From Deltaproteobacteria bacterium Ga0077539 (GTDB lineage: Bacteria > Myxococcota_A > Polyangia > Polyangiales > Ga0077539), in contig LNEO01000108.1 in NCBI GenBank assembly GCA_001465015.1, positions 62,001 to 126,000 of the forward strand: a stretch of 64,000 nucleotides of DNA. Reading direction: 5' to 3'. The stretch's first letter is position 1, and each line of letters starts with the position of its first letter. A program made the translations under genes and the position numbers. The notes under the pieces were generated by a model. The model saw nothing but the letters and a program-made list of their open reading frames with translations. It was not told the origin of the DNA and did no database searches. Positions 24,484-32,999 of this stretch are shown here, in pieces.

Positions 24484-25413
24484 ATGACTCGCTTGTCTGC
24501 CGCACTCGCCATGATCACGCTCGTTGGCTGCGCCGAGGAGGTGACCCGTCGCGACGCGGCCGCTCCCGACGCTCGCAGCGACGGCGCCGCGGGCGACGCG
24601 ACGAGCGACGGCGGCGTCGACGCGACGTCGATCGACGACGCCACGAGCGACAGCGGCCTGCAGGACGACGCGCAATCGCCGATCGACGCCAGCGCGCAGG
24701 ACGACGGCGTCGATGCCGGCCTGCTCGACAGCGGCGTAGACACGGGTGTGCTGGACACCGGCGTAGACACAGCAGCCCCGGACACCGGCGTAGACACAGG
24801 TATTCGAGACACCGGGGTAGACACAGGTATTCGAGACACCGGCGTGGACACAGGTATTCGAGACACCGGCGTGGACACGGGAGTCGCGACGGGCGGGTGC
24901 ATCTCCGGCGCGACGGGCAACTACGTCGCGCGCTTTCGGTGGACTGGTTCGTCGCCGGGATCGCGGGCGTCGGTGTCGTACGAGGTCAACACCCTTCCCG
25001 ATCGCGCTCGGTGGCGCGTGACCGCGGCGAACCGCGGCTCCATTGGAAGCTACACACCCACGTTTACAGACACCTTTCTCGGAGAAGGCGGCCTCGATTT
25101 CGGAGGAACGACGTTCATGGACGTCGAGCTGAGCAGCGCGGGGATCGGCACGATCACCAGCGCGACGCTCGCGATCTACGGTCGCAGCTTCAACACGACC
25201 GCGCCGGGTTCGTATGCGTGGATGACCTTTCAGGGGAGCGGCGCGGCGCCGTCTGGTCTGGTCTCCAACAGTGCTCCATACCGTTGGTATCGAGCGGACG
25301 CGACGAGCGCGGTTCGCGGGGGGATTTCGAACATGTTGCTGCGCATTTCTCCAGGGCCGCCGTCGGGCGCGCTGGTCGTCTCGCGGGTCGAGCTCTGCAT
25401 CGAGGGGCGCTGA
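24484..25413 (+). CDS. Lipoprotein with acidic repeat linker and C-terminal beta domain
   Basis: The 309-aa protein starts at ATG 24484. MTRLSAALAMITLVGC is a lipoprotein signal with lipobox LVGC. After it comes an Asp/Ala/Ser/Gly-rich linker that ends in about six nine-residue repeats of the type DTGVDTGIR. The C-terminal 160 residues form a beta-rich domain (FRWTGSSPGSRASVSYEVNT, FLGEGGLDFGGTTFMDVELS), ending in VVSRVELCIEGR, with no family I can name. Outer-membrane surface display on a flexible stalk is the likely arrangement. The kinase gene follows on the same strand 67 bp later. Confidence 0.8.
   Translation: MTRLSAALAMITLVGCAEEVTRRDAAAPDARSDGAAGDATSDGGVDATSIDDATSDSGLQDDAQSPIDASAQDDGVDAGLLDSGVDTGVLDTGVDTAAPDTGVDTGIRDTGVDTGIRDTGVDTGIRDTGVDTGVATGGCISGATGNYVARFRWTGSSPGSRASVSYEVNTLPDRARWRVTAANRGSIGSYTPTFTDTFLGEGGLDFGGTTFMDVELSSAGIGTITSATLAIYGRSFNTTAPGSYAWMTFQGSGAAPSGLVSNSAPYRWYRADATSAVRGGISNMLLRISPGPPSGALVVSRVELCIEGR
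24727..24885 (+). repeat. 27-bp in-frame tandem repeat, about six units
   Basis: Units start at 24727, 24754, 24781, 24808, 24835 and 24862. The best conserved read GACACCGGCGTAGACACAGG followed by TATTCGA. Three central units differ by one or two bases, which suggests recent expansion. Each unit encodes nine residues of the lipoprotein stalk. Confidence 0.92.
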
Positions 25414-25480
25414 GCGGCCTGGGCGGGCCCGCCAGCCACACAGGGCGTGAGGTGCTAGTCTCTGGGGAGAAGGCACCGCG

Positions 25481-27112
25481 ATGACCGATAGCTCGACGCA
25501 ACAGCTCCCCGCAGGAATGCTCATCAAGGACCGCTACAAGGTCGTGCGCCTGCTGGGCGCGGGCGGAATGGGCGCCGTCTACGAGGCGTCCGACCAGGTG
25601 CTCGACAAGCGCGTCGCGCTCAAGATTCTTCATCGAGAAATCGCGCAAGACCCGCAGATCACCGCGCGATTCGCCCAGGAAGCTCGCGCCGCGAGCGCGT
25701 TCAAGCACCGCAACGTCGTCGAGAGCCTCGACTTCGGAGCGCACGAAGGCGCGCCGTTTCTGATCATGGAGTTTCTCGACGGCGAGTCTTTCAAGGACTT
25801 GCTCGATCGCGAGGGCAAGCTGAGCCCCGAGCGTGCGGTGTCCCTGCTCGATCCGATCGCCAAGGCCCTCGCCAAGGCGCACTCCGCGGGGATCGTTCAC
25901 CGCGACGTCAAGCCGGACAACGTGTACCTGGCGAAGGGCGACGACGGCGAGTGCGTGCCGAAGCTCGTCGATTTCGGCATCGCCAAGCGATCGACCGAGG
26001 GAGAGCTGCGCCTCACGAAGACGAGCGTCGCGATGGGGACGCCGTTCTACATGCCGCCCGAGCAGGCGATGGGCGCGAGAGACGTCACTTCTGCCGCAGA
26101 TCAATACGCGTTCGCCGTGATGGTGTACGAGGCGGTGAGCGGGAAGTTTCCGCACGACGGCGAGTCGTACAACGCGCTGATCATCAACAAGGTCACGAAG
26201 GAGCCCATGTCGATCAGCGAGGCGACGCCTGGCATCGACGCAGGGTTCGCCGCGGTCGTGATGAAGGCCCTCGCGCCGAAGGCAGAGGATCGCTACGGGT
26301 CCATCGCGGAGCTGCGCGAGGCGCTGACGGCCTCGGTCGGACTCAAGGTGGACTCGACGCTCTCGACCACTGGCAGCCAGGGAGCGGTCACGCCGCCACG
26401 AGAGCAGATCGCGCCGACGGCCGCCGCGCGCGCAGCCGAGACGCTCGCGGCGCGCCCGGCGGCGGTCAGCGTCGAGACTGCGAGCAAGGTGAGCCTCGTC
26501 GCAGACTCGGTCGCGGGCGTCGAACGACCCGCCGAACTGCAACCCGAAGCCAAGAAACCCTCGTCCACGCCGAAGTTGGTGGGAGCGGCCATCGCAGCCA
26601 TCGTGTTGATCGGCGGCGTCGGCTTCGCGATGTCGCGCCGCAGCGCGCAGGCGACGGCGGGGAGCGGCGGTCCTACGACCAACACGCAATCCCCTCCCCC
26701 GGCCGTCTCGGCCCCCGCGCGACGAACGCTGCGCGTGCGGGTGACGCCAGCGACGGCGACGATTCAGATCGACGGCCGCGAGATGGGCCGCGGATCGGCG
26801 ACGTTCGAAGGCGCGTCCGGAAGCGAGCTCGAGGTGCGCTTGAGCGCCGAGGGCTTCGAAACTCGGGTCGAACGACTCACGCTCGCCTCGGATCAGAGCC
26901 TCGAGCGCGTGCTCGAGGCGCTCGCCGTCGCGCGGACCAACGAGCCCCAATCAGCGGCCGACGCGGGCGTGGTCGCGCAAGGGACCGGGGGCTCGCCGTC
27001 CAACGCAGCACGCAATTCGCCACGAAATTCTGGGAGAAACTCGGGCCGAACCGGCGTCCAGCTCGGCCGAACCGGCGTGTCGTTGGACCTGAGCCTCACC
27101 GGCGGGCGCTAA
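25481..27112 (+). CDS. Membrane Ser/Thr protein kinase with PEGA sensor domain
   Basis: The 543-aa protein is a Hanks-type kinase (residues about 19-285): glycine loop GAGGMG (26-31), Lys48, catalytic HRDVKPDN (140-147), DFG (164-166), and GTPFYMPPEQ. An Ala/Glu-rich juxtamembrane region leads to one transmembrane helix near 367-385 (LVGAAIAAIVLIGGVGFAM). The outside carries a PEGA domain (about 410-475, TLRVRVTPATATIQIDGREM) and an Asn/Arg/Gly-rich end. PEGA domains are thought to bind surface layers or envelope ligands. The next gene encodes a TPR/PEGA exported protein, the same pair as at 57.6-60.1 kb, so the two may form a sensing unit (inference). Confidence 0.93.
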   Translation: MTDSSTQQLPAGMLIKDRYKVVRLLGAGGMGAVYEASDQVLDKRVALKILHREIAQDPQITARFAQEARAASAFKHRNVVESLDFGAHEGAPFLIMEFLDGESFKDLLDREGKLSPERAVSLLDPIAKALAKAHSAGIVHRDVKPDNVYLAKGDDGECVPKLVDFGIAKRSTEGELRLTKTSVAMGTPFYMPPEQAMGARDVTSAADQYAFAVMVYEAVSGKFPHDGESYNALIINKVTKEPMSISEATPGIDAGFAAVVMKALAPKAEDRYGSIAELREALTASVGLKVDSTLSTTGSQGAVTPPREQIAPTAAARAAETLAARPAAVSVETASKVSLVADSVAGVERPAELQPEAKKPSSTPKLVGAAIAAIVLIGGVGFAMSRRSAQATAGSGGPTTNTQSPPPAVSAPARRTLRVRVTPATATIQIDGREMGRGSATFEGASGSELEVRLSAEGFETRVERLTLASDQSLERVLEALAVARTNEPQSAADAGVVAQGTGGSPSNAARNSPRNSGRNSGRTGVQLGRTGVSLDLSLTGGR

Positions 27113-27172
27113 CGACTCCGCATCGAAAAGTTGCGTTGCGTTCGGGCCGCGAACTGAACGATCGTTGGGTCG

Positions 27173-28696
27173 ATGATTCGACGCACGATCTTGAGTGTCG
27201 CGCTGGTGCTTGCAGGGAGCGACGCTCTCGCGCAGAGGCGGCCGCGTTCGCAGCCGAGCACAGGACTCACAGGGGAGGCCGACGAGCGCTTTCGTCGAGG
27301 AATTCAGCTCGCGGGCGAGAACAACTACCAGGCCGCGCTCGTCGAGTTTCGCCGCGCGTACGAGGTCTCTCGCAACGCGTTGATCCTCTTCAACGTCGGC
27401 GCGATGGAGGTCGAGCTCAATCACTTCGCCGAGGGCCTCGACGCGCTGCAAGAGTACGAGCGATCGGCGCCGTCGACCGTCGTGCAGGCGCGACGCGCGC
27501 AGATCGACGCGCTGCTCGAGCGAGTTCGAACGAGGTCCGGCACGATCACCGTGGCGCTCGCGGTCGAAGGGCTTCGCGTCCAGATCGAGGCGGTCGGATC
27601 GAGCGGCACGCGGTTCGTGCGCGAAGGAGCCGCGGCGCAGGCGTCGATCCGCGTTCCCATCGGACGCTATCGAATCGCGATCAGCGCGAACGGCTTTCGT
27701 CCGCGAGAGGTCGAGCAGGACGTCGCGAGCAACTCGGACTTGCGCATCGATCGCGCGCTCGATCCGATGGTCGCGACGCTGTCGATCCGGTCCAACGTCG
27801 AGGCCGCCGAGGTGAAGATCGACGGACGCCTCGTCGGCACGACGCCGCTCGCGTCGCAGCAGGTCCCCGAGGGCGCACATCGGATCGAAGTGAGCCGGGC
27901 TGGCTACACGCTCTTCGCCACCAGCGTGACGGCGCAGGGCGAAAACGGCGTCGTCGAGGCCAACCTCCAGTGGGCGCCATCGATTCCAGCCGCGGAAGCG
28001 GGTCGCATGGCGCTCGACCGCGAGTACCAAGGCGTAGAGTGCTCGATCGACGGGCAGAGGGTGTCCTGCGACGGGACGGACAACGTTCCTCCTGGGCCGC
28101 ACATGCTGCGGGTCACTGGGCGCGACTACGTGCCCGTCGAGCAGCGGGTGCGGCTCGACGCAGGGAGGCTCACCCGCGTCGAGCTGGCGCTGACGCCGAC
28201 GGGCGACGCGATTCGCGAGCAGCAAGAGCGCCAGAGCGCCCATCGACGGACGGGCTTCATCATCGGCGGCGTCGGGCTCGCGATGGCGATCGGCGGAGGC
28301 GTGTGGTTTCCGCTGGCGTTCTCGAGCTATCAGCGCGTCGACGATGACAACGCGCAGTTCAACATGGCCGTCGGCGACTGTATGCGAGCTGGACAGCGCG
28401 ACATGCTGCTCGCGCTCTGCGTGAACCGCGTCTTCGAAATGATGGACGAGATCGGGCCGCTCGAGCCAGGGGAGCCGATCGCCCAACAGCTCAATTTCTA
28501 TCGCGCCGAGAGCGACGGTCACCTCGCCCAAGCGATCGCCGCAGGCTCGCTGATCGGCGTCGGTGTGATCGGGATGGTCGTCGGCGGGGTCATCATCGGC
28601 ACGGCGCCGCCCGATCGACTCTCGAATCCGCCCCGCCGCGCGCGACTGGCGCCGCAGTTTCTCCCGACGCTCAACGGGTTCGGGCTGCGGTTCTGA
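27173..28696 (+). CDS. Exported TPR/PEGA protein with two C-terminal membrane helices
   Basis: The 507-aa protein has a signal peptide (MIRRTILSVALVLAGSDALAQ), a TPR-like segment at about 35-105 (FRRGIQLAGENNYQAALVEF, RRAYEVSRNALILFNVGAME), then PEGA-like repeats: about 195-265 is clearest (LSIRSNVEAAEVKIDGRLVG, TTPLASQQVPEGAHRIEVSR) and a second covers about 275-345. Two hydrophobic helices (FIIGGVGLAMAIGGGVWFPL and AGSLIGVGVIGMVVGGVIIG) lie near the end. It resembles the proteins at 42375 and 59167. It follows the PEGA kinase by 60 bp and is probably a periplasmic partner. No enzymatic motif is seen. Confidence 0.82.
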   Translation: MIRRTILSVALVLAGSDALAQRRPRSQPSTGLTGEADERFRRGIQLAGENNYQAALVEFRRAYEVSRNALILFNVGAMEVELNHFAEGLDALQEYERSAPSTVVQARRAQIDALLERVRTRSGTITVALAVEGLRVQIEAVGSSGTRFVREGAAAQASIRVPIGRYRIAISANGFRPREVEQDVASNSDLRIDRALDPMVATLSIRSNVEAAEVKIDGRLVGTTPLASQQVPEGAHRIEVSRAGYTLFATSVTAQGENGVVEANLQWAPSIPAAEAGRMALDREYQGVECSIDGQRVSCDGTDNVPPGPHMLRVTGRDYVPVEQRVRLDAGRLTRVELALTPTGDAIREQQERQSAHRRTGFIIGGVGLAMAIGGGVWFPLAFSSYQRVDDDNAQFNMAVGDCMRAGQRDMLLALCVNRVFEMMDEIGPLEPGEPIAQQLNFYRAESDGHLAQAIAAGSLIGVGVIGMVVGGVIIGTAPPDRLSNPPRRARLAPQFLPTLNGFGLRF

Positions 28697-28730
28697 CGGA
28701 CGACAGCCGCGCGACGTGTCGTAGGGGGAG

Positions 28731-28760
28731 TTGACGGGAGGCGGCGCGTCTGCGATTCAT
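28731..28760 (+). promoter_or_regulatory. Possible promoter for the riboswitch transcript
   Basis: TTGACG (28731-28736) and ATTCAT (28755-28760) are 18 bp apart, about 65 bp upstream of the riboswitch core. The -10 match is weak. Confidence 0.35.
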
Positions 28761-28825
28761 CCGCTCGATCCGAGCAGGCGCGAGTCGCTTGTGACGGTCG
28801 AAACACACAGCACACACCAAATCAA

Positions 28826-28972
28826 ACGACAGCGCTCGGGAAGCCGGTGAAGAACCGGCGCGGCCCCCGCCACTGTAACCGGGGACGATCGTCGCGAGTC
28901 CACTGGAGCAACTCTGCTCTGGGAAGGCGCGACGGGTAGATCGATCCGGAAGCCAGGAGACCGGCTGTTCGT
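28826..28972 (+). promoter_or_regulatory. Cobalamin (adenosylcobalamin-type) riboswitch
   Basis: The conserved parts appear in order: GGGAAGCCGGTGAAGAACCG (28838-28857), the GCCACTGTAACCGGGGA core (28868 onward), CCACTGG, GGGAAGGCGCG, GGGTAGATCGATCCGGAAGC, and the B12-box-like GAAGCCAGGAGACCGGC (28949-28965). This is the standard B12 aptamer layout, which turns expression off when cobalamin is plentiful. The regulated genes are the two lipoproteins at 29191 and 30549. Confidence 0.95.
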
Positions 28973-29190
28973 TCATCACCGTTGAAGCGTCGCGGAGGGC
29001 GACGGCGTCGGTGTTCGGCATGCAGGAGAGCTCTCTCGTGCTCGCTCCAGGCGAGGCGAGGCGACGTTTACGTCGAGCCTTTCGAGCACGCAGGACGCAC
29101 AACGCGCGAAGACCTGCCGCCTGATCGCGATCGCTTCAAACGGAGTTGCCCACCGCGCGCGGGGATGCGCGCGAAGGAGTCTCCTCTCCG
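28973..29190 (+). promoter_or_regulatory. Riboswitch expression platform / long leader
   Basis: About 220 bases separate the aptamer from the ATG. There is no credible gene. AAGGAG (29174-29179) is followed at once by a CT-rich stretch, TCTCCTCTCC, that could pair with it. GAGAGCTCTC (29026-29035) and a GC-rich inverted repeat around 29152-29172 offer other stems. Translational masking of the ribosome site is the likely mode; no U-tract terminator is evident. Confidence 0.5.
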
Positions 29191-30531
29191 ATGAATCGTC
29201 GTTCAGTTCTACCCTTTGTCTCCTCGGTGTCCCTCCTCGCGCTCGGCGCGTGCAGCCCGCCGCCGGTCACGGATTCTGGCGTCGATGCCGCGGCGGACAG
29301 CGCCCCGCTCGACGTCACCAGCGACATGCCCCAGAGCGACGTCACGGACGTCACCGACGTCACTGCGCCGAGCGACGCAGCCGACGTCGCGACGGACGTG
29401 AACGCGCCGACCGACGTCGTGGCGGACGGGGGCGGCCCTTCGTGCCCGCTCACGCGCGTCATCGCGACGACGACCGACGGCACCGAAGGAGCGTACGTCA
29501 CCGGCACGATCGCTGATCGCTCGCTCGCGTACCTCCCTCCCCCGATGGGGGCGCGCGTCGAGCAAGACCACGTCGTCCGCCGTGCAGGCTGCCGCGTATA
29601 CGATTTGTGGCGACCGTTCGGCGCAGGAGGCAACGACATCGTCGAGCTCGATCCGGCCAACCCGTACACGCCGCGCCGACGAATCGCGGTTCCGCCGGTG
29701 CCGAGCGTGGGGGCGCCCAACCCGTACGACGTGGTCGAAATTACGCCCACGAAATCATATCTGGTGCTCTACAACTCGCCGAGCCTCTGGGTGTTCAACC
29801 CGCAGACCGGCGCGATGAGCGGCAGCGTCGACTTGTCGGCCTACGCCGGAAGCGACGGCATCCCCGAGGCCTCGATGATCCACGTGGCCAACGGACGCGC
29901 GTGGGTCGCGCTGCAGCAGCTCGATCGGATGGCCGGCTACGCGCCGCCTGCGCGATCGACGATCGTGGCGATCGACACCAGCACCGACCAACCCGCGGAC
30001 CTCGACGCCGCGATGGCTGGCGTTCAGGCGACGATCTCGCTCAACTACGGAAACCCGCAGTCTTCGACGGTCGCGAGCGCAGGCCGACTCTGGTTGATCG
30101 CGAGCAGCGGAACCTTCACCAATCCGATGGACGGAGGGATCGACGTGCTCGACACGATGACAGGCCGGTTGGCGGGGTCGTTCTCCGCGGCGATGCTCGG
30201 CGCAGATCCGGGTTCGTTGACGATGGTCGGGCCGACGCTCGCGTGGGTTGCGACACGCGTGCGGCAAGACGCGGGCTCGAGGACCAGCGTGCGGGTCCTC
30301 GATCTGACGGGCATGCTCGTGACAGCGTCGCCTGCGCTCGAGCGGCCCGAGCCTCTCTCGGACCTGCAGCTCGGCCCGGACGGAAACGTGTGGGCGCTCA
30401 ACGGCAGCTTCGGCGCGAGCGGCGCCGTGTACGTCTTTCGCCCCGACGGGACGACGCTCAGCACTTACACACTGCCGCCGCGCGCCGACGCCGGCGCGGC
30501 CGGGACCTACTCGCTCGCTTTCGCTCCTTGA
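29191..30531 (+). CDS. B12-riboswitch-controlled surface lipoprotein, beta-propeller type (BtuG-like?)
   Basis: The 446-aa protein starts at ATG 29191 after AAGGAG. MNRRSVLPFVSSVSLLALGA then Cys is a lipoprotein signal. A Thr/Asp/Val-rich linker (DVTDVTDVTAPSDAADVATD) precedes a domain of about 330 residues with propeller-like blades: SLWVFNPQTGAMSGSVDLSA, ASMIHVANGRAWVALQQLDR, RLWLIASSGTF, GGIDVLDTMTGRLAGSF, DLQLGPDGNVWALNGSFG. In Bacteroides the surface lipoprotein BtuG is a beta-propeller that binds cobalamin very tightly and is under B12-riboswitch control. The same combination here suggests an analogous capture protein, but I cannot show homology. No BtuB receptor is in the window. It is 17 bp from the next gene, one operon. 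Confidence 0.8.
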   Translation: MNRRSVLPFVSSVSLLALGACSPPPVTDSGVDAAADSAPLDVTSDMPQSDVTDVTDVTAPSDAADVATDVNAPTDVVADGGGPSCPLTRVIATTTDGTEGAYVTGTIADRSLAYLPPPMGARVEQDHVVRRAGCRVYDLWRPFGAGGNDIVELDPANPYTPRRRIAVPPVPSVGAPNPYDVVEITPTKSYLVLYNSPSLWVFNPQTGAMSGSVDLSAYAGSDGIPEASMIHVANGRAWVALQQLDRMAGYAPPARSTIVAIDTSTDQPADLDAAMAGVQATISLNYGNPQSSTVASAGRLWLIASSGTFTNPMDGGIDVLDTMTGRLAGSFSAAMLGADPGSLTMVGPTLAWVATRVRQDAGSRTSVRVLDLTGMLVTASPALERPEPLSDLQLGPDGNVWALNGSFGASGAVYVFRPDGTTLSTYTLPPRADAGAAGTYSLAFAP

Positions 30532-30548
30532 AGGAAGGCCCCCCTCCG

Positions 30549-31262
30549 ATGCGCACGCAGCAGCCAGGCACCGCAGCGCTCACCGCGCTCTTCGCGCTCG
30601 CGTCTCTGTCGCTCGGGGCATGCGCGCCCAGCGTCCCGACCGGTGACGCGGCGTTCGAGGGCGGCTCGCCCGACGGCTCGTCGAGCGACGCGGTCGCGAC
30701 AGAGAGCGGCGCGGCGGTCTTCGGTCAGCGCGTCGTCGAGTTTTCGCCCGGAGAAGGCGCAGGCTTCGGGCAGTCGCGGATGCCCGACATCGTCCTCGGG
30801 CGGCCCGAGGGCGCCGGCGACATGCGCGGAGGAACGCACGTCGTCTCCCTCGGACGCGGCGGACGGATCTGCCTGGAGATGGCCGCGCCCATCGTCGATC
30901 GCGAGGGCGCAGATTTCATCGTCTTCGAGAACGGGTTCATCGTCGCTGGCTCGCCGGAGGTGTTCGTCGAGCTCGGTGAGGTGTCCGTGAGCGAAGACGG
31001 CGCGCGCTTCGCGACGTTCGCCTGCGACACGCGCGCTCCGTACCGTGGCTGCGCTGGGGTCAACCCGGTGTACGCGAGCTCGACCAACACCCTCGATCCG
31101 ACGGACCCGCGCTACGCAGGAGGCGACGCCTTCGACCTCGCCACGGTGGGCGTCGGTCGCGCTCGGATCGTGTGCGTGCGCGACCTGTCGACCCGCGAGC
31201 CCACTCCGCCGTCGAGCGGGTTCGATCTCGACGCGATCGCCTCGGTCCACGCCGACCGCTGA
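30549..31262 (+). CDS. Second B12-riboswitch-controlled lipoprotein
   Basis: The 237-aa protein has a lipoprotein signal (MRTQQPGTAALTALFALASL, then SLGAC) and a Gly/Ser/Asp linker. The domain carries GGRICLEMAAPIVDREGADF, IVFENGFIV and, near the end, STREPTPPSSGFDLDAIASV, motifs I associate loosely with proteins annotated 'cell surface protein', some beside cobalamin riboswitches; that memory is not verified. Four Cys in the middle (FACDTRAPYRGC and others) may form disulfides. Position 17 bp after the propeller lipoprotein puts it under the same riboswitch, so a shared role in B12 capture is likely but inferred. Confidence 0.75.
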   Translation: MRTQQPGTAALTALFALASLSLGACAPSVPTGDAAFEGGSPDGSSSDAVATESGAAVFGQRVVEFSPGEGAGFGQSRMPDIVLGRPEGAGDMRGGTHVVSLGRGGRICLEMAAPIVDREGADFIVFENGFIVAGSPEVFVELGEVSVSEDGARFATFACDTRAPYRGCAGVNPVYASSTNTLDPTDPRYAGGDAFDLATVGVGRARIVCVRDLSTREPTPPSSGFDLDAIASVHADR

Positions 31263-31269
31263 CCGCGGG

Positions 31270-32931
31270 TCATGGCGTCAATGACCAGCGAAGCGTGTAT
31301 CGCGCAGCGTTTCCGTTGCCGCCGTCGCGCACGTAGATGACGTACGTTCCGGGCTCGACGCGGCGCGAGATCGTCTCGACGCGCGCCTCGGTCCTTGCGG
31401 AGGCGACCTCGTCCGAGCGCTGGTCGCGAAGCTCGAGATCGAGGTCGCTGCGATCGCGAACGAGGCCGCTGCCTTGGATGGTCAGCGCGACGGTCATGGT
31501 CCCGGCGCGCGGAACATCGATGCGATAGGCGTGGGTCGCGTCGAAGCCGTTGGTCGGGTGCGCGCGTCCGCCCGAGGGGGCGGGGTCCGTTCGGCCGTCG
31601 ATCTTGCTGCGAGCGTCGGTGTTCGGGGCGAGATCGAGGGGCCACGGGTCGGGATCGCCTGCGTTTGGAAGGCGAATTCCCTGTGACTGCGGGCGCTCGA
31701 GGATCGCGCGTGCCTGCGCGTCGGTGAGCGCGCGCGACGCCACGAGGTGTCGCAGGTAGCTCACGAGGGACGGGTAGGCGCGAGGTTGGCGCGCGGCCGA
31801 GAGCATCGCTTCGAACACACGCGCTGGGCCGAGCGCGACGCCGTCGTTGTCGCGGTCGGCGAGCGGGGTCGTCCCGTCCGAGAGCGCGCCGTCCGAGAGG
31901 TCCCAGAGGACCTCTTCGACGGTGCGCTGAGAGCCCATTCCACGGAGCGCGTTCGGCGGGAGCTGCTCGAGCTCGTCGTCCTGGCGAAGCGATCCAGAGG
32001 GCTCGATGCCTACGGCGTCGCGATATCGCGAATCGCCGAGGATCGCCGAGGCGAGCCACGTCGCGCGGCCTTCTTCCCAAGCGACGCCTGGGTCGATGTT
32101 GACCGTGGCCGGGTGCATCCCGCCGATCGAGCTGTCCGACGCGAGCGTGTCGAACACGAAGTGCCCGAACTCGTGCAACACGATGAACACGTCGTGCTGA
32201 TCGGCGTCCGTCGTGGGGAGCTGGCCGCGCACACCGCCCATCAATTCGAGCGCGAATCGCCCTGAATTCGCTGGCCGTTCGCCACGATAGTAGCTCCAGT
32301 CGGTTCCGCTCGCGTGCGACCAGATCACGAAGAACGGCGCGAGCTCGCGACCCGACCAACGATGGATCGTCTGCATCCCGGTGACGAGCGTGTCGAGGAT
32401 ATGAAACGCGCCGCCGAGCGCCTGCGGCTCAGCGAGGCTCGCGTGAAGCGAGATCGTTCGGCTGCCCGAGACAAACCGCGTCGATAGCTCGTACGAGCTG
32501 CGCCCCTCGCGGTCTGGCGCGACGTCGATGCGCATCCCTGCGGAGCACCCCGGGGCGCCGCCTCGCGGACAGTTCGATCGCCGTTGAACGGACGCGCGCG
32601 CGACGATCCGCGCCGTTCGCGCGGGAGCGTCGAGCGCGTAGCGGCCCTCGGCGTCCGTGGCGGTCTCCGCGAGCGTCGCTCCGCTCGCGTCGACGGCGCG
32701 GACGACGACGAACCTCGCAGGTCGAGTGGTTGCTGCGCTGGCATAGCCGCGGTCGGTGAGCGCGCGAAACTCGTACGTGACCGCGCCAGCGACGCGCGTC
32801 GCGCGGGATCCAGCGCGTTGCAGTGCGCGCTGCGAGTTCGCCTGTTTGGGCGAGGTTGCGTCTCGTCCGTGCGCGCAAGAGAGCAACCCGACCGTGAGCG
32901 CGATCCAAGCCGCCGTCCGAAAGCTCGCCAT
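31270..32931 (-). CDS. Lipoprotein zinc metalloprotease (HExxH)
   Basis: The 553-aa protein starts at ATG 32931-32929: MASFRTAAWIALTVGLLSC is a lipoprotein signal. Residues about 55-135 look like a carboxypeptidase-regulatory/SpaA-like beta domain (VVRAVDASGATLAETATDAE). The protease core has HEFGH (His253, Glu254, His257) and AWEEGRATWLA about 25 residues later, which could supply the third ligand in gluzincin style. The C-terminal 120 residues (HAYRIDVPRAGTMTVALTIQ, VEPGTYVIYVRDGGNGNAAR) resemble a pre-peptidase C-terminal (PPC) domain. It is probably an envelope or secreted protease. It is convergent with the riboswitch operon and divergent from the DUF3105 gene. Confidence 0.82.
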   Translation of the reverse strand: MASFRTAAWIALTVGLLSCAHGRDATSPKQANSQRALQRAGSRATRVAGAVTYEFRALTDRGYASAATTRPARFVVVRAVDASGATLAETATDAEGRYALDAPARTARIVARASVQRRSNCPRGGAPGCSAGMRIDVAPDREGRSSYELSTRFVSGSRTISLHASLAEPQALGGAFHILDTLVTGMQTIHRWSGRELAPFFVIWSHASGTDWSYYRGERPANSGRFALELMGGVRGQLPTTDADQHDVFIVLHEFGHFVFDTLASDSSIGGMHPATVNIDPGVAWEEGRATWLASAILGDSRYRDAVGIEPSGSLRQDDELEQLPPNALRGMGSQRTVEEVLWDLSDGALSDGTTPLADRDNDGVALGPARVFEAMLSAARQPRAYPSLVSYLRHLVASRALTDAQARAILERPQSQGIRLPNAGDPDPWPLDLAPNTDARSKIDGRTDPAPSGGRAHPTNGFDATHAYRIDVPRAGTMTVALTIQGSGLVRDRSDLDLELRDQRSDEVASARTEARVETISRRVEPGTYVIYVRDGGNGNAARYTLRWSLTP

Positions 32932-32999
32932 CGTGTGTGCACAGCGTAGCTTCAAGTGTGGCGGCCGTCGCGGGGGCTGTGCCACGATTGAAGCGACCC

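Noticed and set aside
28982-29194. 70-aa frame between the riboswitch and the first lipoprotein
   Set aside because: Composition is Arg-rich and non-coding-like, and it overlaps the likely expression platform.
29191-31262. Firm naming of the riboswitch-controlled genes as btuG and partner
   Set aside because: The evidence is regulation, lipoprotein signal and propeller-like pattern only; sequence homology cannot be shown here.
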